In this document: positions 1-10,040 of the stretch, piece by piece
How the letters are laid out: each line of letters starts with the position of its first letter
Position numbering within the stretch: the first letter of the stretch is position 1
Assembly: GCF_001597725.1 (NCBI RefSeq)
Contig: NZ_LUTR01000012.1
Span: 29,895-93,894, forward strand
Reading direction: 5' to 3'
Origin: Neptuniibacter marinus
GTDB lineage: Bacteria; Pseudomonadota; Gammaproteobacteria; Pseudomonadales; Balneatricaceae
Length of the DNA: 64,000 nucleotides
Made by a program: the position numbers and the translations under genes
Notes under the pieces: model-generated
Seen by the model: only the letters and a program-made list of their open reading frames with translations
What the model was told of the DNA's origin: nothing
Database searches by the model: none

Positions 1-2
1 CT

Positions 3-47
3 CAACCAAAGAAAATTCCTGAACAACTGAATATCGAGATTCAATAA
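3..47 (+). CDS. possible 3' end of a truncated upstream gene
   Basis: An open frame enters from the window edge, ends at TAA (45-47) and encodes a short hydrophilic tail (QPKKIPEQLNIEIQ). In related gammaproteobacteria yggT, an inner membrane protein gene, often precedes metX. The tail would fit as its C-terminus, but 14 codons cannot prove identity. Confidence 0.25.
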   Translation, partial: QPKKIPEQLNIEIQ

Positions 48-186
48 CGTGGCTGCATTATCTTACATCCCTCTCAATCACCTGCTCATCTTTTATGAGA
101 TGTGACGCTCGCCTAAAGAAAATGGATAAGCTTAAGGTCATTACATGGCCTGTTGATAGATAGTATTTAAAGAGTCGAGTTGAGAA

Positions 187-1356
187 ATGCCAGCTGTTAT
201 TCCAGAAGATTCTGTTGGAATCGTCCAACCTCAAAAAATTGATTTTAATGAACCCTTACAACTCAGTTGCGGCCGAGTACTTGATAGCTACCACCTTATG
301 GTCGAAACCTATGGCGAGCTAAACGCAGACTGTTCCAACGCTATTTTGATCTGCCACGCACTCTCTGGAAACCATCATGTTGCTGGATACCACAGTCACG
401 AAGATAAAAAACCCGGCTGGTGGGATTCTGCTATAGGTCCAGGCAAAGCGATAGATACAAATAAGTTTTTCGTTATCGGCCTTAACAACCTTGGTGGTTG
501 TCATGGTTCCAGTGGCCCAAATCAACCCAATCCTGAAACTGGTCAGCCTTACGGCCCGGATTTCCCAATCATCACCGTTGATGATTGGGTAGAGAGCCAA
601 GCCCGTTTAGCTGACCATTTTGGGATCGAACAATTTGCAGCCGTTATCGGCGGAAGTTTAGGCGGCATGCAAGCGTTACAATGGTCGATCAATTACCCAG
701 ACCGTCTTCGCCATTGTATGGTCATCGCCGCTGCAGCCAAGCTCTCTGCACAAAATATCGCCTTTAACGAAGTGGCAAGACAAGCAATCAGTAAAGACCC
801 ACAGTTTCATGATGGCCATTACTATGCTCAAGATGAAGTGCCGAAAGTTGGCTTAATGCTCGCTCGCATGCTGGGGCATATTACCTACCTTTCTGATGAT
901 GGTATGCGGAGTAAATTTGGTCGAGAACTTCGATCAGGTCAAATTAGTTATGATTTCACCCCTCAATTTGAGGTGGAATCTTACCTTCGCTATCAAGGAG
1001 AGCGCTTCTCTACTGAATTTGATGCCAATACTTATCTGCTTATGACAAAAGCATTGGATTACTTTGATCCAACCGCTACAGAGGGCAAGCCCTTGTCTGA
1101 GGTGCTGGCAAAAGCAAAAGCGAAATTTATGGTGATCTCTTTTACCACTGATTGGCGCTTCTCTCCTGAACGCTCACGAGAGATTGTGGACGCCTTAGTT
1201 GATGCCGATAAACAGGTTAGTTATGCGGAAATCGAAGCGGCGCAAGGCCATGATGCTTTCTTAATCCCGATTCCTCGCTACCTTGATGTCTTTAACGCCT
1301 ATATGCAACGGGTAGAAGCTGACACTAACAGCCTGACCAGCAAGGAGCCCTCATAA
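187..1356 (+). CDS. metX: homoserine O-acyltransferase MetX
   Basis: Cytoplasmic alpha/beta hydrolase-fold enzyme of 389 residues, the usual family length, that activates the hydroxyl of L-homoserine by acyl transfer at the entry to methionine synthesis. The nucleophile elbow GGSLGGMQ places Ser157. Asp322 (TTDW) and His355 (QGHDAF) complete the Ser-Asp-His triad, and the [14 protein letters not shown] segment near residue 100 is typical of the family. In many proteobacteria MetX proteins use succinyl-CoA rather than acetyl-CoA, and the acyl donor cannot be settled here. The stop overlaps the metW start by one base, so the pair is translationally coupled as in Pseudomonas. No leader or riboswitch was seen in the short upstream region. 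Confidence 0.95.
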   Translation: MPAVIPEDSVGIVQPQKIDFNEPLQLSCGRVLDSYHLMVETYGELNADCSNAILICHALSGNHHVAGYHSHEDKKPGWWDSAIGPGKAIDTNKFFVIGLNNLGGCHGSSGPNQPNPETGQPYGPDFPIITVDDWVESQARLADHFGIEQFAAVIGGSLGGMQALQWSINYPDRLRHCMVIAAAAKLSAQNIAFNEVARQAISKDPQFHDGHYYAQDEVPKVGLMLARMLGHITYLSDDGMRSKFGRELRSGQISYDFTPQFEVESYLRYQGERFSTEFDANTYLLMTKALDYFDPTATEGKPLSEVLAKAKAKFMVISFTTDWRFSPERSREIVDALVDADKQVSYAEIEAAQGHDAFLIPIPRYLDVFNAYMQRVEADTNSLTSKEPS

Positions 1357-1946
1357 TGCGCGCAGATCTAGATTTAATTAAAGATTGGGTAGAGCCCGGA
1401 AAGCGAGTTCTCGACCTCTGCTGTGGTGATGGTGAGCTTCTACACTATTTACATAGTGAAAAACAAGCATCCGGTTACGGCTTAGAAATAGGCCCAGAGA
1501 ACATTACCGAATGTATAGGCAAAGGCGTTAACGTTATTGAAAAAGATATCGAGGAAGGCCTAGCCTCAATCAAAGATAATACTTTTGACACCGTCATCAT
1601 GACCCAAGCGATTCAAATCATGATGCGTCCCGATGAAATCATTGATGAAATGCTGCGCATAGGCAAAGAATGTATCGTCACTTTTCCAAATTTCGGCCAT
1701 TGGCGAGCACGAGGCTACCTTGCATTCCGCGGAAAAATGCCTGTTTCTAAGTTCCTACCCTATACTTGGTATAACACACCCAATACCCACTTCTGTACAT
1801 TTAAAGACTTTGAGCGACTATGTGTAGAACGCAATATATATATCATGGAACGAACAGTTGTAGATAATGAACACCAGCATCGTTGGTGGATTCATCTATG
1901 GCCAAATATGCTGGGTGAAATTGCTATTTATAGAATCACAAAATAA
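1356..1946 (+). CDS. metW: MetW, methyltransferase-fold partner of MetX
   Basis: A 196-residue class I SAM-dependent methyltransferase-like protein. It has the glycine-rich motif I LDLCCGDGELL near residue 20 and an FPNFGHWRAR stretch typical of MetW. MetW is nearly always encoded directly after metX, and it is known in some proteobacteria to be needed with MetX for full homoserine acyltransferase activity. The start ATG uses the last base of the metX stop. No alternative start is attractive because motif I begins close to the N-terminus. Confidence 0.93.
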   Translation: MRADLDLIKDWVEPGKRVLDLCCGDGELLHYLHSEKQASGYGLEIGPENITECIGKGVNVIEKDIEEGLASIKDNTFDTVIMTQAIQIMMRPDEIIDEMLRIGKECIVTFPNFGHWRARGYLAFRGKMPVSKFLPYTWYNTPNTHFCTFKDFERLCVERNIYIMERTVVDNEHQHRWWIHLWPNMLGEIAIYRITK

Positions 1947-1957
1947 ATGGGGAAATT

Positions 1958-2407
1958 ATGAATCAACTAGCTAAATGGGCAGTTACGACACTACTAGCAG
2001 TGGTCACTTTAATCAGCCAACCGCTATTTGCAGATCAATATGTATCCCATGGAAACTATGAGATACATTACAACGCCTTTAATAGCACCTTTATACAACC
2101 TGATGTTGCTAAAAACATTGGCATATCACGAAGCAAACGCAGAGCATTAATCAACGTCTCAGTTCTTAAAGTTGACGGCAATCAAAAAATACCTGTACAA
2201 GCAGTTGTCACCGGAACAGCCACTAACCTGGCGGATCAACCTCAGAAACTAGCGTTTAAAAAAATAGATGAAGGTAGCGCAATCTACTATTTAGCTCATT
2301 TTGGATTCACCAACAGCCAAGTCTTTCGTTTGGCTCTAGATGTACAGCCCGATCCAAATCAACCCGCCTTCACGGTTAAGTTTGAACAACGTTTTTACGA
2401 AGACTAA
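1958..2407 (+). CDS. secreted DUF4426 family protein
   Basis: A 149-residue protein with a clear Sec signal peptide: charged start, hydrophobic core over residues 9-22, likely cleavage after LFA near residue 25. The mature part is a small all-beta domain beginning YVSHGNYEIHYNAF, typical of DUF4426 proteins encoded between metW and rdgB in Pseudomonas-like bacteria. Function is unknown; the signal peptide puts it in the periplasm. It sits 11 bases after metW behind a GGGGAAA ribosome binding site, and a strong terminator follows, so it ends this transcription unit. Confidence 0.85.
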   Translation: MNQLAKWAVTTLLAVVTLISQPLFADQYVSHGNYEIHYNAFNSTFIQPDVAKNIGISRSKRRALINVSVLKVDGNQKIPVQAVVTGTATNLADQPQKLAFKKIDEGSAIYYLAHFGFTNSQVFRLALDVQPDPNQPAFTVKFEQRFYED

Positions 2408-2425
2408 ACTTCACTAAAGGTCATG

Positions 2426-2457
2426 AAAAAGTGTGCATATCATGCACACTTTTTTTG
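2426..2457 (+). terminator. rho-independent terminator after the metXW-DUF4426 operon
   Basis: A perfect 9-bp stem (AGTGTGCAT at 2430-2438 with ATGCACACT at 2442-2450) encloses a three-base loop and is followed by seven T. An A-run precedes the stem. It separates the metX operon from rdgB-hemW. Confidence 0.88.
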
Positions 2458-2505
2458 TATACCCCCACTTAATTAAAAGCGCTACATAAGAAAAAGGCAG
2501 CAAAC

Positions 2506-3126
2506 ATGGTCCAGAAGATTGTTTTAGCTAGTGGAAATAAAGGGAAACTAAATGAGTTCAACCACGCACTAAGTGAACTCAATGTAGAAGTCATTCCACA
2601 AGCCCAATTTGATGTCCCCGATGCCGACGAAACAGGTCAAAGCTTTGTTGAAAATGCAATTTTAAAAGCCCGTCATGCCGCAAAAATTACCGGTTTACCT
2701 GCACTAGCAGATGATTCAGGTCTTGAAGTCGATGCCCTCAATGGAGCCCCGGGAATCTATTCTGCCCGTTTCTCAGGTTTAGATGCCAACGATGCAAAAA
2801 ATAATGCATTGCTATTAGAAAAACTAACTGGTTTAGGGGCAGAGCAACGCAGCGCACGTTTTCGCTGTGTACTTGCCTTTATGCGCCATGCAACCGATCC
2901 CACCCCTTTAATTTGCCAAGGAACCTGGGACGGCATCATTCTTGAAAAAGAATGCGGAGAACAAGGCTTTGGTTATGATCCGCTGTTTTGGGTGCCTGAA
3001 TTAAATAGCGCATCAGCTCAACTAAGCCCAACACAGAAAAACAAAGTCAGTCACCGTGGGCAAGCTGTAGCACTGCTCAAAAAGACGATAGCTCCTTATT
3101 TAGCATCGATTAAAACATCGAACTGA
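2506..3126 (+). CDS. rdgB: dITP/XTP pyrophosphatase RdgB
   Basis: A 206-residue HAM1/RdgB nucleotide pyrophosphatase that removes dITP, dXTP and XTP from the nucleotide pool and so prevents incorporation of deaminated purines. Visible signatures are the N-terminal SGNKGKLNEF substrate motif, the DDSGLEVDAL catalytic segment, GAPGIYSARF, and the C-terminal SHRGQA. The enzyme is cytosolic. It begins a new unit after the terminator at 2426 and is followed after 16 bases by hemW, the standard order in this group. Confidence 0.95.
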   Translation: MVQKIVLASGNKGKLNEFNHALSELNVEVIPQAQFDVPDADETGQSFVENAILKARHAAKITGLPALADDSGLEVDALNGAPGIYSARFSGLDANDAKNNALLLEKLTGLGAEQRSARFRCVLAFMRHATDPTPLICQGTWDGIILEKECGEQGFGYDPLFWVPELNSASAQLSPTQKNKVSHRGQAVALLKKTIAPYLASIKTSN

Positions 3127-3142
3127 GCGATTAATATCTCCT

Positions 3143-4279
3143 ATGAGCCTTCTACTCCCACCACTCTCACTTTATATACACGTACCATGGTGTGTGCAGA
3201 AATGCCCCTATTGTGACTTTAATTCCCATGCTCAGCGTGAGGCTTTACCCGAAGCCGGTTATATTAAAACACTGCTTGATGACTTAAATGACGAGCGCCA
3301 ATTTGCCCAAGGCCGTGAGATACAGAGTATCTTTATTGGTGGAGGAACCCCCAGCTTATTCAGTGCCGATAGCTATAAACACTTACTACAGAAAATCCAC
3401 ACTATCATTCCTATCCGCACCGACGCAGAAATTACTCTGGAGGCAAATCCAGGTACTTTTGAGAGAAATAAATTTATTGGCTACAGAGAAGCAGGCATCA
3501 ATCGCCTGTCTATCGGCATCCAAAGCTTTAATGATTCACAGCTAACAGCCCTAGGACGTATTCATTGTGCAGACGAAGCGATAAAAGCAGCAGCCTTAGC
3601 GCGTGAGCTCTTCCCTAAGCTGAATTTAGATCTTATGCACGGTTTACCCAACCAAACAGAAGATGATGCCTTAGCCGATCTACAGCAAGCTATTGATCTT
3701 CAACCCGATCACCTTTCGTGGTATCAGCTCACCATCGAGCCAAATACAGAGTTTCATGCCAAACCACCTCAACTTCCGGTGGATGAAACACTATGGTCCA
3801 TTCAAGAAAAAGGGCTCCAGCACATCCAACAAGCAGGATTCGAACAATATGAAATATCCGCTTACACTAAAGGGAATACTCCATCACAACATAACTTAAA
3901 CTATTGGACCTTCGGTGATTACATAGGCATAGGGGCAGGTGCCCACGGCAAAATTACTTTATTAGAAGAACAACAAATTATTCGTCGTTGGAAACAGAAA
4001 CAACCTAAAGCTTATATGCAACCTAGTAGCCGACTGGTAGGTCATGAGCTTATAGAACAAGGTGATCGTGCTTTTGAGTTTATGTTGAACGCCCTGCGCT
4101 TACATAAAGGAGTACCTAAACAGTTATTTTCTGAACGTACAGGTATCCCACTAACCACACTATCGCCGCTGCTTGATAGCGCAATAAAGAGAGGGCTACT
4201 AAGCGCATCCCATAATCGCTTAGTACCGACTCAACAAGGCCGCTTATTCTTAAATGATCTGCTAGAGATATTTCTTTAA
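3143..4279 (+). CDS. hemW: HemW-like radical SAM heme chaperone
   Basis: A 378-residue radical SAM protein of the HemN-like/HemW family. The [4Fe-4S] motif is Cys17-x3-Cys21-x2-Cys24 in the sequence CVQKCPYCDF, followed by GGGTPS and the SIGIQSF segment characteristic of the family. HemW proteins are not coproporphyrinogen dehydrogenases despite frequent mislabelling; they bind heme and are implicated in its delivery to respiratory enzymes. The CxxxCxxC spacing followed by Asp-Phe rather than the HemN-type extra cysteine supports HemW. It lies directly after rdgB and before a bidirectional terminator. Confidence 0.93.
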   Translation: MSLLLPPLSLYIHVPWCVQKCPYCDFNSHAQREALPEAGYIKTLLDDLNDERQFAQGREIQSIFIGGGTPSLFSADSYKHLLQKIHTIIPIRTDAEITLEANPGTFERNKFIGYREAGINRLSIGIQSFNDSQLTALGRIHCADEAIKAAALARELFPKLNLDLMHGLPNQTEDDALADLQQAIDLQPDHLSWYQLTIEPNTEFHAKPPQLPVDETLWSIQEKGLQHIQQAGFEQYEISAYTKGNTPSQHNLNYWTFGDYIGIGAGAHGKITLLEEQQIIRRWKQKQPKAYMQPSSRLVGHELIEQGDRAFEFMLNALRLHKGVPKQLFSERTGIPLTTLSPLLDSAIKRGLLSASHNRLVPTQQGRLFLNDLLEIFL

Positions 4280-4404
4280 GCTAGATAGCAAAGGCAATAA
4301 TGACCTTAGCTTGTCGATTAAAAATCAAGTCACCATCAGTCCAGATAAGCCCCCATAACAGCCTACGTTGACCTACATTTGCAGCGACATAAACTGTTAC
4401 ACAT

Positions 4405-4434
4405 AAAAAAAGCGTGGCATACCACGCTTTTTTT
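4405..4434. terminator. bidirectional terminator between hemW and the leftward membrane-protein gene
   Basis: A symmetric hairpin runs AAAAAAAGCGTGG (4405-4417), loop CATA, CCACGCTTTTTTT (4422-4434). It gives a GC stem with a T-run on either strand, placed between two convergent genes. Confidence 0.9.
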
Positions 4435-4456
4435 ATACCCATCTGCTGAGTCTTTG

Positions 4457-5080
4457 TTAAACCTTATCCGCTCGTCTTTTGCTAATTACTTGCCACAAAA
4501 GTTCCACTGCTGCGATAACCAGCAACGAATAACCCATTAACTCTGTACCTTCTTCCGCTATATTTTTTACCACTCGCACATAACCATCACCCATGACAGC
4601 TTCCCAAAACGAACCTCGGCCAAACAATCTTGAGAAGGCCAAAACAACCAGAATCCCGCTCAGAAAAATACCAGCACTGGCAGAACGGGAAAATTCAATC
4701 AAGGATTCCTTGATGGGATAAGACTGCTTAAACAAGTAAAATGCCGACGCCGCGATAGAACTGTAAACTAATACTTGCCAAGCGCCATCAAAAAGCTCCT
4801 CATCTAAAAATGCATCAAGCTCTCGAATAAACATTAAACCAACTAATGTCGCCACCACTACAAGTGCAGGCCTGAGCGACTGGCTTAATTTTGCCGCTAT
4901 AAAAAACACCACACAGCTAATAAATGCAAACGCGTCATGCATATATTCAGTGGTCGAATGCTCACCATAATCACTGTTCCTCAATTGGGAGTAGCCTTCC
5001 ATTGAAAAAACGTGCACTACACCCACAATAAATAATAAATAAAACAGAGAGCGTAGCATTAGCATTGCAAATGACTGCAT
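4457..5080 (-). CDS. uncharacterised multi-spanning membrane protein
   Basis: A 207-residue protein not recognised as a named family. About six hydrophobic segments are visible, near residues 5-25, 50-66, 72-88, 103-118, 135-150 and 180-200. A charged stretch before the last helix (NIAEEGTELMGY) and a cluster of acidic residues after the third (RELDAFLDEELFDG) look conserved in character. It is a single-gene unit: the bidirectional terminator at 4405 follows it and no gene lies within 220 bases upstream. No transport or catalytic motif was seen, so no function is proposed. Confidence 0.75.
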   Translation of the reverse strand: MQSFAMLMLRSLFYLLFIVGVVHVFSMEGYSQLRNSDYGEHSTTEYMHDAFAFISCVVFFIAAKLSQSLRPALVVVATLVGLMFIRELDAFLDEELFDGAWQVLVYSSIAASAFYLFKQSYPIKESLIEFSRSASAGIFLSGILVVLAFSRLFGRGSFWEAVMGDGYVRVVKNIAEEGTELMGYSLLVIAAVELLWQVISKRRADKV

Positions 5081-5305
5081 TACAATAATCCATTTAATTC
5101 AAATAGCTAGAAAGAATACACCATACCCCGAGTCTGAAGTTAGCAACGTACCGCTGCCTTTGGTGCACTAAAGTGGAGCTCATTTTATAGGAAACTGCAC
5201 TTAAGACAAAAGAATTAATAAATTGTTCACAGTAAAGTAAGAAAACTGACATTAAAAAAGGATAGGACAACAGGTTGTACTTTATAATCCATTTGGAATG
5301 GATAC

Positions 5306-6025
5306 TTACAAAACCACCTTATTAACAGCCTCCTCACTAATTTCTTCAACTTTTACCACTATTTCACTCAAGCAATTTACTTCTTTGCTGGCATTTGGGA
5401 TATGAGCGTCTTGCTTCAGGTTAACCCAGATTGTCCACAAACCTGCGGCTTCAGCTCCCACAATATCATGCTCTGGGTTGTCACCTACATGTACAACTTG
5501 CTCGGGACGCAAGTTTGTATACGCTAACATCTGCTCAAACATGAGCGGGTGGGGCTTCATCGCACCTACATCATCGGCTTTGAACTGAAAATCCATAAGA
5601 TCTGACAAACCCACTTTATGTATATCTGCATTCCCATTACTTAACGCACCCAGTAAATAACCTTGTTCCTTTAACGCCGACAACATCTCGCGGGCATGTT
5701 CAAAAAAACTAATTTGCTGGCGCGCATGTAAAAAAACATCAAAGGCTTGCTCTGTTAATAACTCAACATCTTGCGCCGAATAGCCCGCCTTCTCTAAACC
5801 AAAGCGTAATTGAGCCATTCTAATTTGAGTCACACTATGGGCAATATCAGGCTGTTCTGACAAAACAATCGTTCTTAATAGGGCTAAATCCTTTAACTGA
5901 TAGCAGCGAGTAAACGCAGGCGCATATTGAGCCAACCAATCAAACATTGTCTGATTGGCCTGTTTTATAACGGGATCAACAGCCCATAAAGTGTCATCAA
6001 GATCAAAGGTTATACATTTAATCAT
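5306..6025 (-). CDS. yigB: HAD-superfamily phosphatase, YigB-like
   Basis: A 239-residue haloacid dehalogenase subfamily IA hydrolase. Motif I is DLDDTLW near residue 8, with SNGN as motif II, Lys in the GAMKPHP segment as motif III and GDNPEHD as motif IV, and a helical cap between motifs I and II. The neighbours identify it: in enterobacteria yigB follows xerC in the dapF-yigA-xerC-yigB operon, and here its ATG overlaps the xerC stop by four bases. E. coli YigB is one of several phosphatases able to dephosphorylate the riboflavin precursor 5-amino-6-(5-phospho-D-ribitylamino)uracil. That substrate is known for the family but not shown here. A uvrD gene, next in E. coli, is absent. Confidence 0.88.
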   Translation of the reverse strand: MIKCITFDLDDTLWAVDPVIKQANQTMFDWLAQYAPAFTRCYQLKDLALLRTIVLSEQPDIAHSVTQIRMAQLRFGLEKAGYSAQDVELLTEQAFDVFLHARQQISFFEHAREMLSALKEQGYLLGALSNGNADIHKVGLSDLMDFQFKADDVGAMKPHPLMFEQMLAYTNLRPEQVVHVGDNPEHDIVGAEAAGLWTIWVNLKQDAHIPNASKEVNCLSEIVVKVEEISEEAVNKVVL

Positions 6026-6921
6026 TTCTTTGCCTTTTTATGTGCCCTAGGATGCGCACCTTCATAAACCTGCATTAAATGCTGAAAATCTAAGTGAGTA
6101 TAGATCTGGGTCGTGGAGATATCTTCATGCCCCAAAAGTTCTTGCACAGCACGTAGATCTCCACTGGATTCCAACATGTGACTCGCAAAACTATGTCTCA
6201 AGCGATGAGGGTGAACTTTGCCTTGCAGCCCTAACCGTTTACCCCAGTAATCCATACGCTGCTGCACGGCCCTAACCGAGATACGACTACCCCGTTTGCT
6301 AACAAAAAGCGCACTCTCGCTATAATCGGCCAGCTCATGCCGATAATCCAACCAGCGATCAATCGCCGCAATCGCTTTACCGCCAATAGGCAACATACGC
6401 ATTTTACTGCCTTTACCGGTAACTCTTAAGCTATGGTCCGCTAAATCGATACTATGCATATCTAAGCTAACAAGTTCAGAGATACGCAAACCCGATGAAT
6501 AGATCAACTCCATAATTGCAGCATCTCTAGCAGACACTGCGTCAATAATAGGAATATCTAATAACTGGACCATCTGATCTGCATCCAGTGTACTAGGAAG
6601 TTTACGTGATGATTTTGGCGCCTGAACCGCAAGCGCAGGGTTTTGCTCGACTAGGCGCTCTCGGGCAAGAAAACGATAAAAACTACGCGTAGCAGACAGC
6701 GCCCGTTGAATACTAGCGCCAGATAGCCCCTGCCGATGAATTTTAGCCACAAACTGGCGAACGTGTTTGGCTTCTACATTAGCCCACTGAGATAGGTCCT
6801 GCTCATCAATGAAGTCACTAAACTTTGCAAGATCACGTGCATAGTTATCTAGCGTATGATGAGACAGTTGCTTTTCAGTAGAGAGATAGTGCAAAAACTG
6901 CTCAAGCTGAGCTTCCTTCAA
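6022..6921 (-). CDS. xerC: tyrosine recombinase XerC
   Basis: A 299-residue tyrosine recombinase that works with XerD at the dif site to resolve chromosome dimers at division. The N-terminal SAM-like core-binding domain covers roughly residues 1-90. The catalytic domain shows Arg146 (SGLRISEL), Lys170 (TGKGSK), His239 and Arg242 (HPHRLRH), His265 (LGHED) and the nucleophile Tyr274 (IYTH). Length and position in the dapF-DUF484-xerC-yigB operon identify XerC rather than XerD or a phage integrase. Confidence 0.96.
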   Translation of the reverse strand: MKEAQLEQFLHYLSTEKQLSHHTLDNYARDLAKFSDFIDEQDLSQWANVEAKHVRQFVAKIHRQGLSGASIQRALSATRSFYRFLARERLVEQNPALAVQAPKSSRKLPSTLDADQMVQLLDIPIIDAVSARDAAIMELIYSSGLRISELVSLDMHSIDLADHSLRVTGKGSKMRMLPIGGKAIAAIDRWLDYRHELADYSESALFVSKRGSRISVRAVQQRMDYWGKRLGLQGKVHPHRLRHSFASHMLESSGDLRAVQELLGHEDISTTQIYTHLDFQHLMQVYEGAHPRAHKKAKK

Positions 6922-6951
6922 ACTATCTTCTCCATCTTGTTGTGTGAAAAT

Positions 6952-7635
6952 TTAATATTCCTGTTGGCGCATAATCCGATAAGCAACACGACTTAACACT
7001 TCACCAACGTAACTAAGCAAAACAGTTCCTTGACTACTTGTGAAATAATTAGGATCAAAACTACCGACAGCCAATAAACCTAAAGCCTCTCCCTGAACTA
7101 AAGGCACTACCGCCGCAGATTGCACTTTGATCGCGTCAGCCGCAAAAATAAACTCGTTTTCAGCCTTACTTAATTGTCCACAGCTCGGAAGATTGGTACT
7201 CATCAACCCACTGATAACACTAGCGCTATCTTGATCCATCAGACGCAAATTATTGACATCCAAAGGTTTATGGGTAAATAAAATCAATGAGGTTGTATCA
7301 CTCGCAAAATCCTGACAAAGACTTTCATCAATAGCGACCGCTATATCATCTAATGTTTCAGATTCGAGCAAGGCAAGTACCATGCGTTTAGTTTTTTCAA
7401 ACTGAACATCATTATGACGAGCAATATCGATCAGATCTGAAAGATGTGACGTAAGATTCTGATTTTTCTCGCGCAATACAGTCGTCTGGCGCTCGACTAA
7501 CGAAACAGCTCGACCTGTATCATGAGGTACATATAACTTTTCTAGCAACTTAGCATTACGAGTAAAAAAGTCCGGATTCTGCTGTAAAAAATCAGCAACC
7601 TTTGCCTCTGTCAGCTGTTCTAATTGATCACTCAT
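6952..7635 (-). CDS. DUF484 family protein (YigA type)
   Basis: A 227-residue protein with the DUF484 architecture. The N-terminal part contains the conserved FLQQNPDFF motif and a coiled-coil stretch (residues about 45-75, rich in heptad leucines). A GAF-like domain follows, with [17 protein letters not shown] near the C-terminus. Function is unknown; the GAF-like fold suggests ligand sensing, but no ligand can be named. It overlaps dapF by four bases, and the E. coli counterpart yigA is in the same position between dapF and xerC. Confidence 0.88.
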   Translation of the reverse strand: MSDQLEQLTEAKVADFLQQNPDFFTRNAKLLEKLYVPHDTGRAVSLVERQTTVLREKNQNLTSHLSDLIDIARHNDVQFEKTKRMVLALLESETLDDIAVAIDESLCQDFASDTTSLILFTHKPLDVNNLRLMDQDSASVISGLMSTNLPSCGQLSKAENEFIFAADAIKVQSAAVVPLVQGEALGLLAVGSFDPNYFTSSQGTVLLSYVGEVLSRVAYRIMRQQEY

Positions 7636-8474
7636 ATAAAAACCTGTCCTTCAAAAACCGTTGTTGCAGGCCCAGTCATAATAACGGGCTGTTCCTCACC
7701 ATGCCATTCAATCTGTAAATCACCACCAGGTAGATGCACAGTAACTGGCATATCAAGCTTACCACGCAATGCCCCTGCAACAACGGCTGCACAGGCACCT
7801 GTGCCACAAGCTTGGGTCTCCCCTACGCCACGCTCAAATACACGTAGATTAACTTCATTACGATTAAGTACCTGCATAAAGCCAATATTAGCTTTGGCTG
7901 GGAACCGTGGGTGAGCCTCCAAAAGCGGCCCCAAGACTTCTACCGGGGCTTCATCTGTACTATTAACCAACAAAACAGCATGAGGGTTACCCATAGAAAC
8001 AGCACTCAGCTCAACAGTCTGTGTCTCACCTTTCACATCCAGATCAACGGAATAGGTAATTGCCTGCTGATTAGCTACAAATGGAATAGCCTCCGGTTGA
8101 AGAATAGGCGCCCCCATATCCACTTCAACCTTTTTATCGGGATGAACCTTCAGTTGTGCACGTCCATTGGCCGTCTGCACAGTAATAGTCGTTTTACCTG
8201 TAAGCCGTTTATCACGCACAAACTTAGCAAAACAGCGAGCGCCATTACCGCAGTTTTCAACCTCCGAGCCATCTTGGTTAAAAATCCGATAACGAAAATC
8301 AACATCGGGCTCTGTCGGCGGCTCAACAATGAGTAGCTGATCAAAACCAACACCTAAGTGCCGGTCACTGAGCTTTTTTACAAGTTTAGGTGTCACTTTA
8401 ATACGCTGAGTAACAAGATCCAGCACCATAAAGTCATTACCTAACCCATGCATTTTAGTGAAACGAACTAACAT
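7632..8474 (-). CDS. dapF: diaminopimelate epimerase DapF
   Basis: A 280-residue cofactor-independent epimerase that converts LL- to meso-diaminopimelate for lysine and peptidoglycan synthesis. The two catalytic cysteines are Cys75 in NCGNGARC and Cys223 in ACGTGAC, within two pseudo-symmetric halves. The N-terminus [15 protein letters not shown] is diagnostic. It lies 11 bases downstream of lysA, so successive enzymes of lysine synthesis are co-transcribed, and its stop overlaps the DUF484 gene start. Confidence 0.97.
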   Translation of the reverse strand: MLVRFTKMHGLGNDFMVLDLVTQRIKVTPKLVKKLSDRHLGVGFDQLLIVEPPTEPDVDFRYRIFNQDGSEVENCGNGARCFAKFVRDKRLTGKTTITVQTANGRAQLKVHPDKKVEVDMGAPILQPEAIPFVANQQAITYSVDLDVKGETQTVELSAVSMGNPHAVLLVNSTDEAPVEVLGPLLEAHPRFPAKANIGFMQVLNRNEVNLRVFERGVGETQACGTGACAAVVAGALRGKLDMPVTVHLPGGDLQIEWHGEEQPVIMTGPATTVFEGQVFI

Positions 8475-8485
8475 AGATAAAGCTC

Positions 8486-9742
8486 CTAACGATCTTTAGG
8501 TAAAAGTTGCTCACCTCTAACAAGATCCGTCAAAGTTTCACGTTTCCGAATAAGATAGTGCTGACTATCATCAACCATCACTTCAGCTGGGCGACCACGG
8601 CTGTTGTAATTAGATGCCATCACAAAACCATAAGCACCGGCAGAGCAAACCGCCAACAGGTCACCTGGCTCTAAATTTAGAGCGCGATCTTTACCTAAAA
8701 AGTCACCCGTTTCACAAACCGGGCCCACTAGATCCCAAGATTTAGTTTCTCCACCCTCCCGCAAAAGGGCTGGAATAATATCTTGATAAGCACTGTATAG
8801 CGCAGGGCGTATAAGGTCATTCATTGCGCCATCAATTATGGCGAAGTTTTTCTCATCCGTGCACTTCAAAAACTCAACTCGCGTTAGCATCACGCCAGCA
8901 TTTGCAGCAATCGAACGGCCCGGCTCAAAAATCAACCCTAACTCACGATCACCTAATTTCTCTAAAACAGCAGCGATATACTCTTGCGGAGTAGGCGGTT
9001 CTTCGTCGGTATAACAAACACCAAGTCCCCCACCTAAATCTAAATGTTTAACCTTAATGCCTTCTTCAGCCAACTTATCAACTAAAACCAAAACACGATC
9101 AAGAGCATCCAAGAATGGCGCAACTTCAGTCAACTGGCTACCGATATGGCAATCCATACCGACAATATCAACATTACTCATCTCTGCTGCGCGCTTATAA
9201 ATGCGTACAGCTTCATTAATATCAATACCAAATTTATTATCTTTTAACCCTGTAGATATATAAGGGTGTGTACCCGCATCAACATCAGGATTTACACGAA
9301 ATGATATAGCGGCAATTTTATCTTCAGCAGCAGCCACATCATTAACACGAACTAATTCAGCTTCTGACTCAATATTAAAACAGCGGATCCCCGCATTAAG
9401 CGCTTGAATAATCTCGTAAGGCTGTTTGCCTACCCCTGAAAAAACGACTTTAGAAGCATCGCCACCCGCTCTTAAAACCCGTTCAAGCTCACCTGCAGAA
9501 ACAATATCAAAACCAGCGCCTAAACGAGCTAATACATTCAATACTGCAATATTAGAATTCGCTTTTACTGCATAGCATACGAGAGCATCTCGCCCTTCTA
9601 AAGCTTCTGCATAAGCAAGATAAGCGCGTTCTAGTGCATCTCTTGAATAAACATAGGTTGGGGTGCCAAACTCTTCAGCAATTTGCGTCAAAGCCACTTC
9701 TTCACAGCAAAGCTGTTCGTTTCTATACTCAAATGTATCCAT
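8486..9742 (-). CDS. lysA: diaminopimelate decarboxylase LysA
   Basis: A 418-residue fold-type III PLP enzyme that decarboxylates meso-diaminopimelate to L-lysine. Lys60 in YAVKANSN would form the Schiff base with PLP. DLGGGLG and [11 protein letters not shown] are phosphate-binding and active-site segments, and [11 protein letters not shown] carries the cysteine contributed across the dimer. It is encoded directly after the small lipoprotein gene and before dapF. This lptM-lysA-dapF order is common in Pseudomonas and marine gammaproteobacteria. Confidence 0.97.
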   Translation of the reverse strand: MDTFEYRNEQLCCEEVALTQIAEEFGTPTYVYSRDALERAYLAYAEALEGRDALVCYAVKANSNIAVLNVLARLGAGFDIVSAGELERVLRAGGDASKVVFSGVGKQPYEIIQALNAGIRCFNIESEAELVRVNDVAAAEDKIAAISFRVNPDVDAGTHPYISTGLKDNKFGIDINEAVRIYKRAAEMSNVDIVGMDCHIGSQLTEVAPFLDALDRVLVLVDKLAEEGIKVKHLDLGGGLGVCYTDEEPPTPQEYIAAVLEKLGDRELGLIFEPGRSIAANAGVMLTRVEFLKCTDEKNFAIIDGAMNDLIRPALYSAYQDIIPALLREGGETKSWDLVGPVCETGDFLGKDRALNLEPGDLLAVCSAGAYGFVMASNYNSRGRPAEVMVDDSQHYLIRKRETLTDLVRGEQLLPKDR

Positions 9743-9760
9743 TAAAAATCTCTTAACATT

Positions 9761-9889
9761 CTATTTCTGCTGTGAATTTTTATCTGCTTCTTCACTAGGC
9801 AGATACAAAGGGCCTTTTTGACCACAACCACCCAAGATAAGTAAGCTTAACAACATGACCAACCCAATACATTTCGTCTGTGCTTTCAC
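9761..9889 (-). CDS. lptM: small lipoprotein, LptM/YifL type
   Basis: A 42-residue lipoprotein. The GTG start follows a GGGGAAA ribosome binding site. The peptide has Lys2 and Lys6, a hydrophobic core, a lipobox LGGC with Cys22, then the family hallmark CGQKGPLYLP and a short polar tail. In E. coli YifL/LptM binds the LptD-LptE translocon and assists its oxidative maturation. Position immediately upstream of lysA-dapF and divergent from cyaY agrees with that family. An internal ATG further on would leave a signal sequence without positive charges, so GTG is preferred. Confidence 0.88.
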   Translation of the reverse strand: MKAQTKCIGLVMLLSLLILGGCGQKGPLYLPSEEADKNSQQK

Positions 9890-10040
9890 AGCAGATTTCC
9901 CCAAATAAACGGCATAATCTATCGATTATACCTATAACCAGAAATATTCATAAAACCGTTTTCAAATTTAGTTAAAAAAACCTTCTTTAAAGACAAATAA
10001 AATAACCTTTTTTAGCTAAATGCAGGCAGAAACACGACGG

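Noticed and set aside
5287..5303. 7-bp hairpin (ATCCATT/AATGGAT) just after yigB
   Set aside because: It lacks a T-run on the minus strand, so calling a terminator is not justified.
7911..8336. 141-codon rightward frame inside dapF
   Set aside because: It lies wholly antisense to an unmistakable dapF with intact catalytic cysteines, and its product has no domain character.
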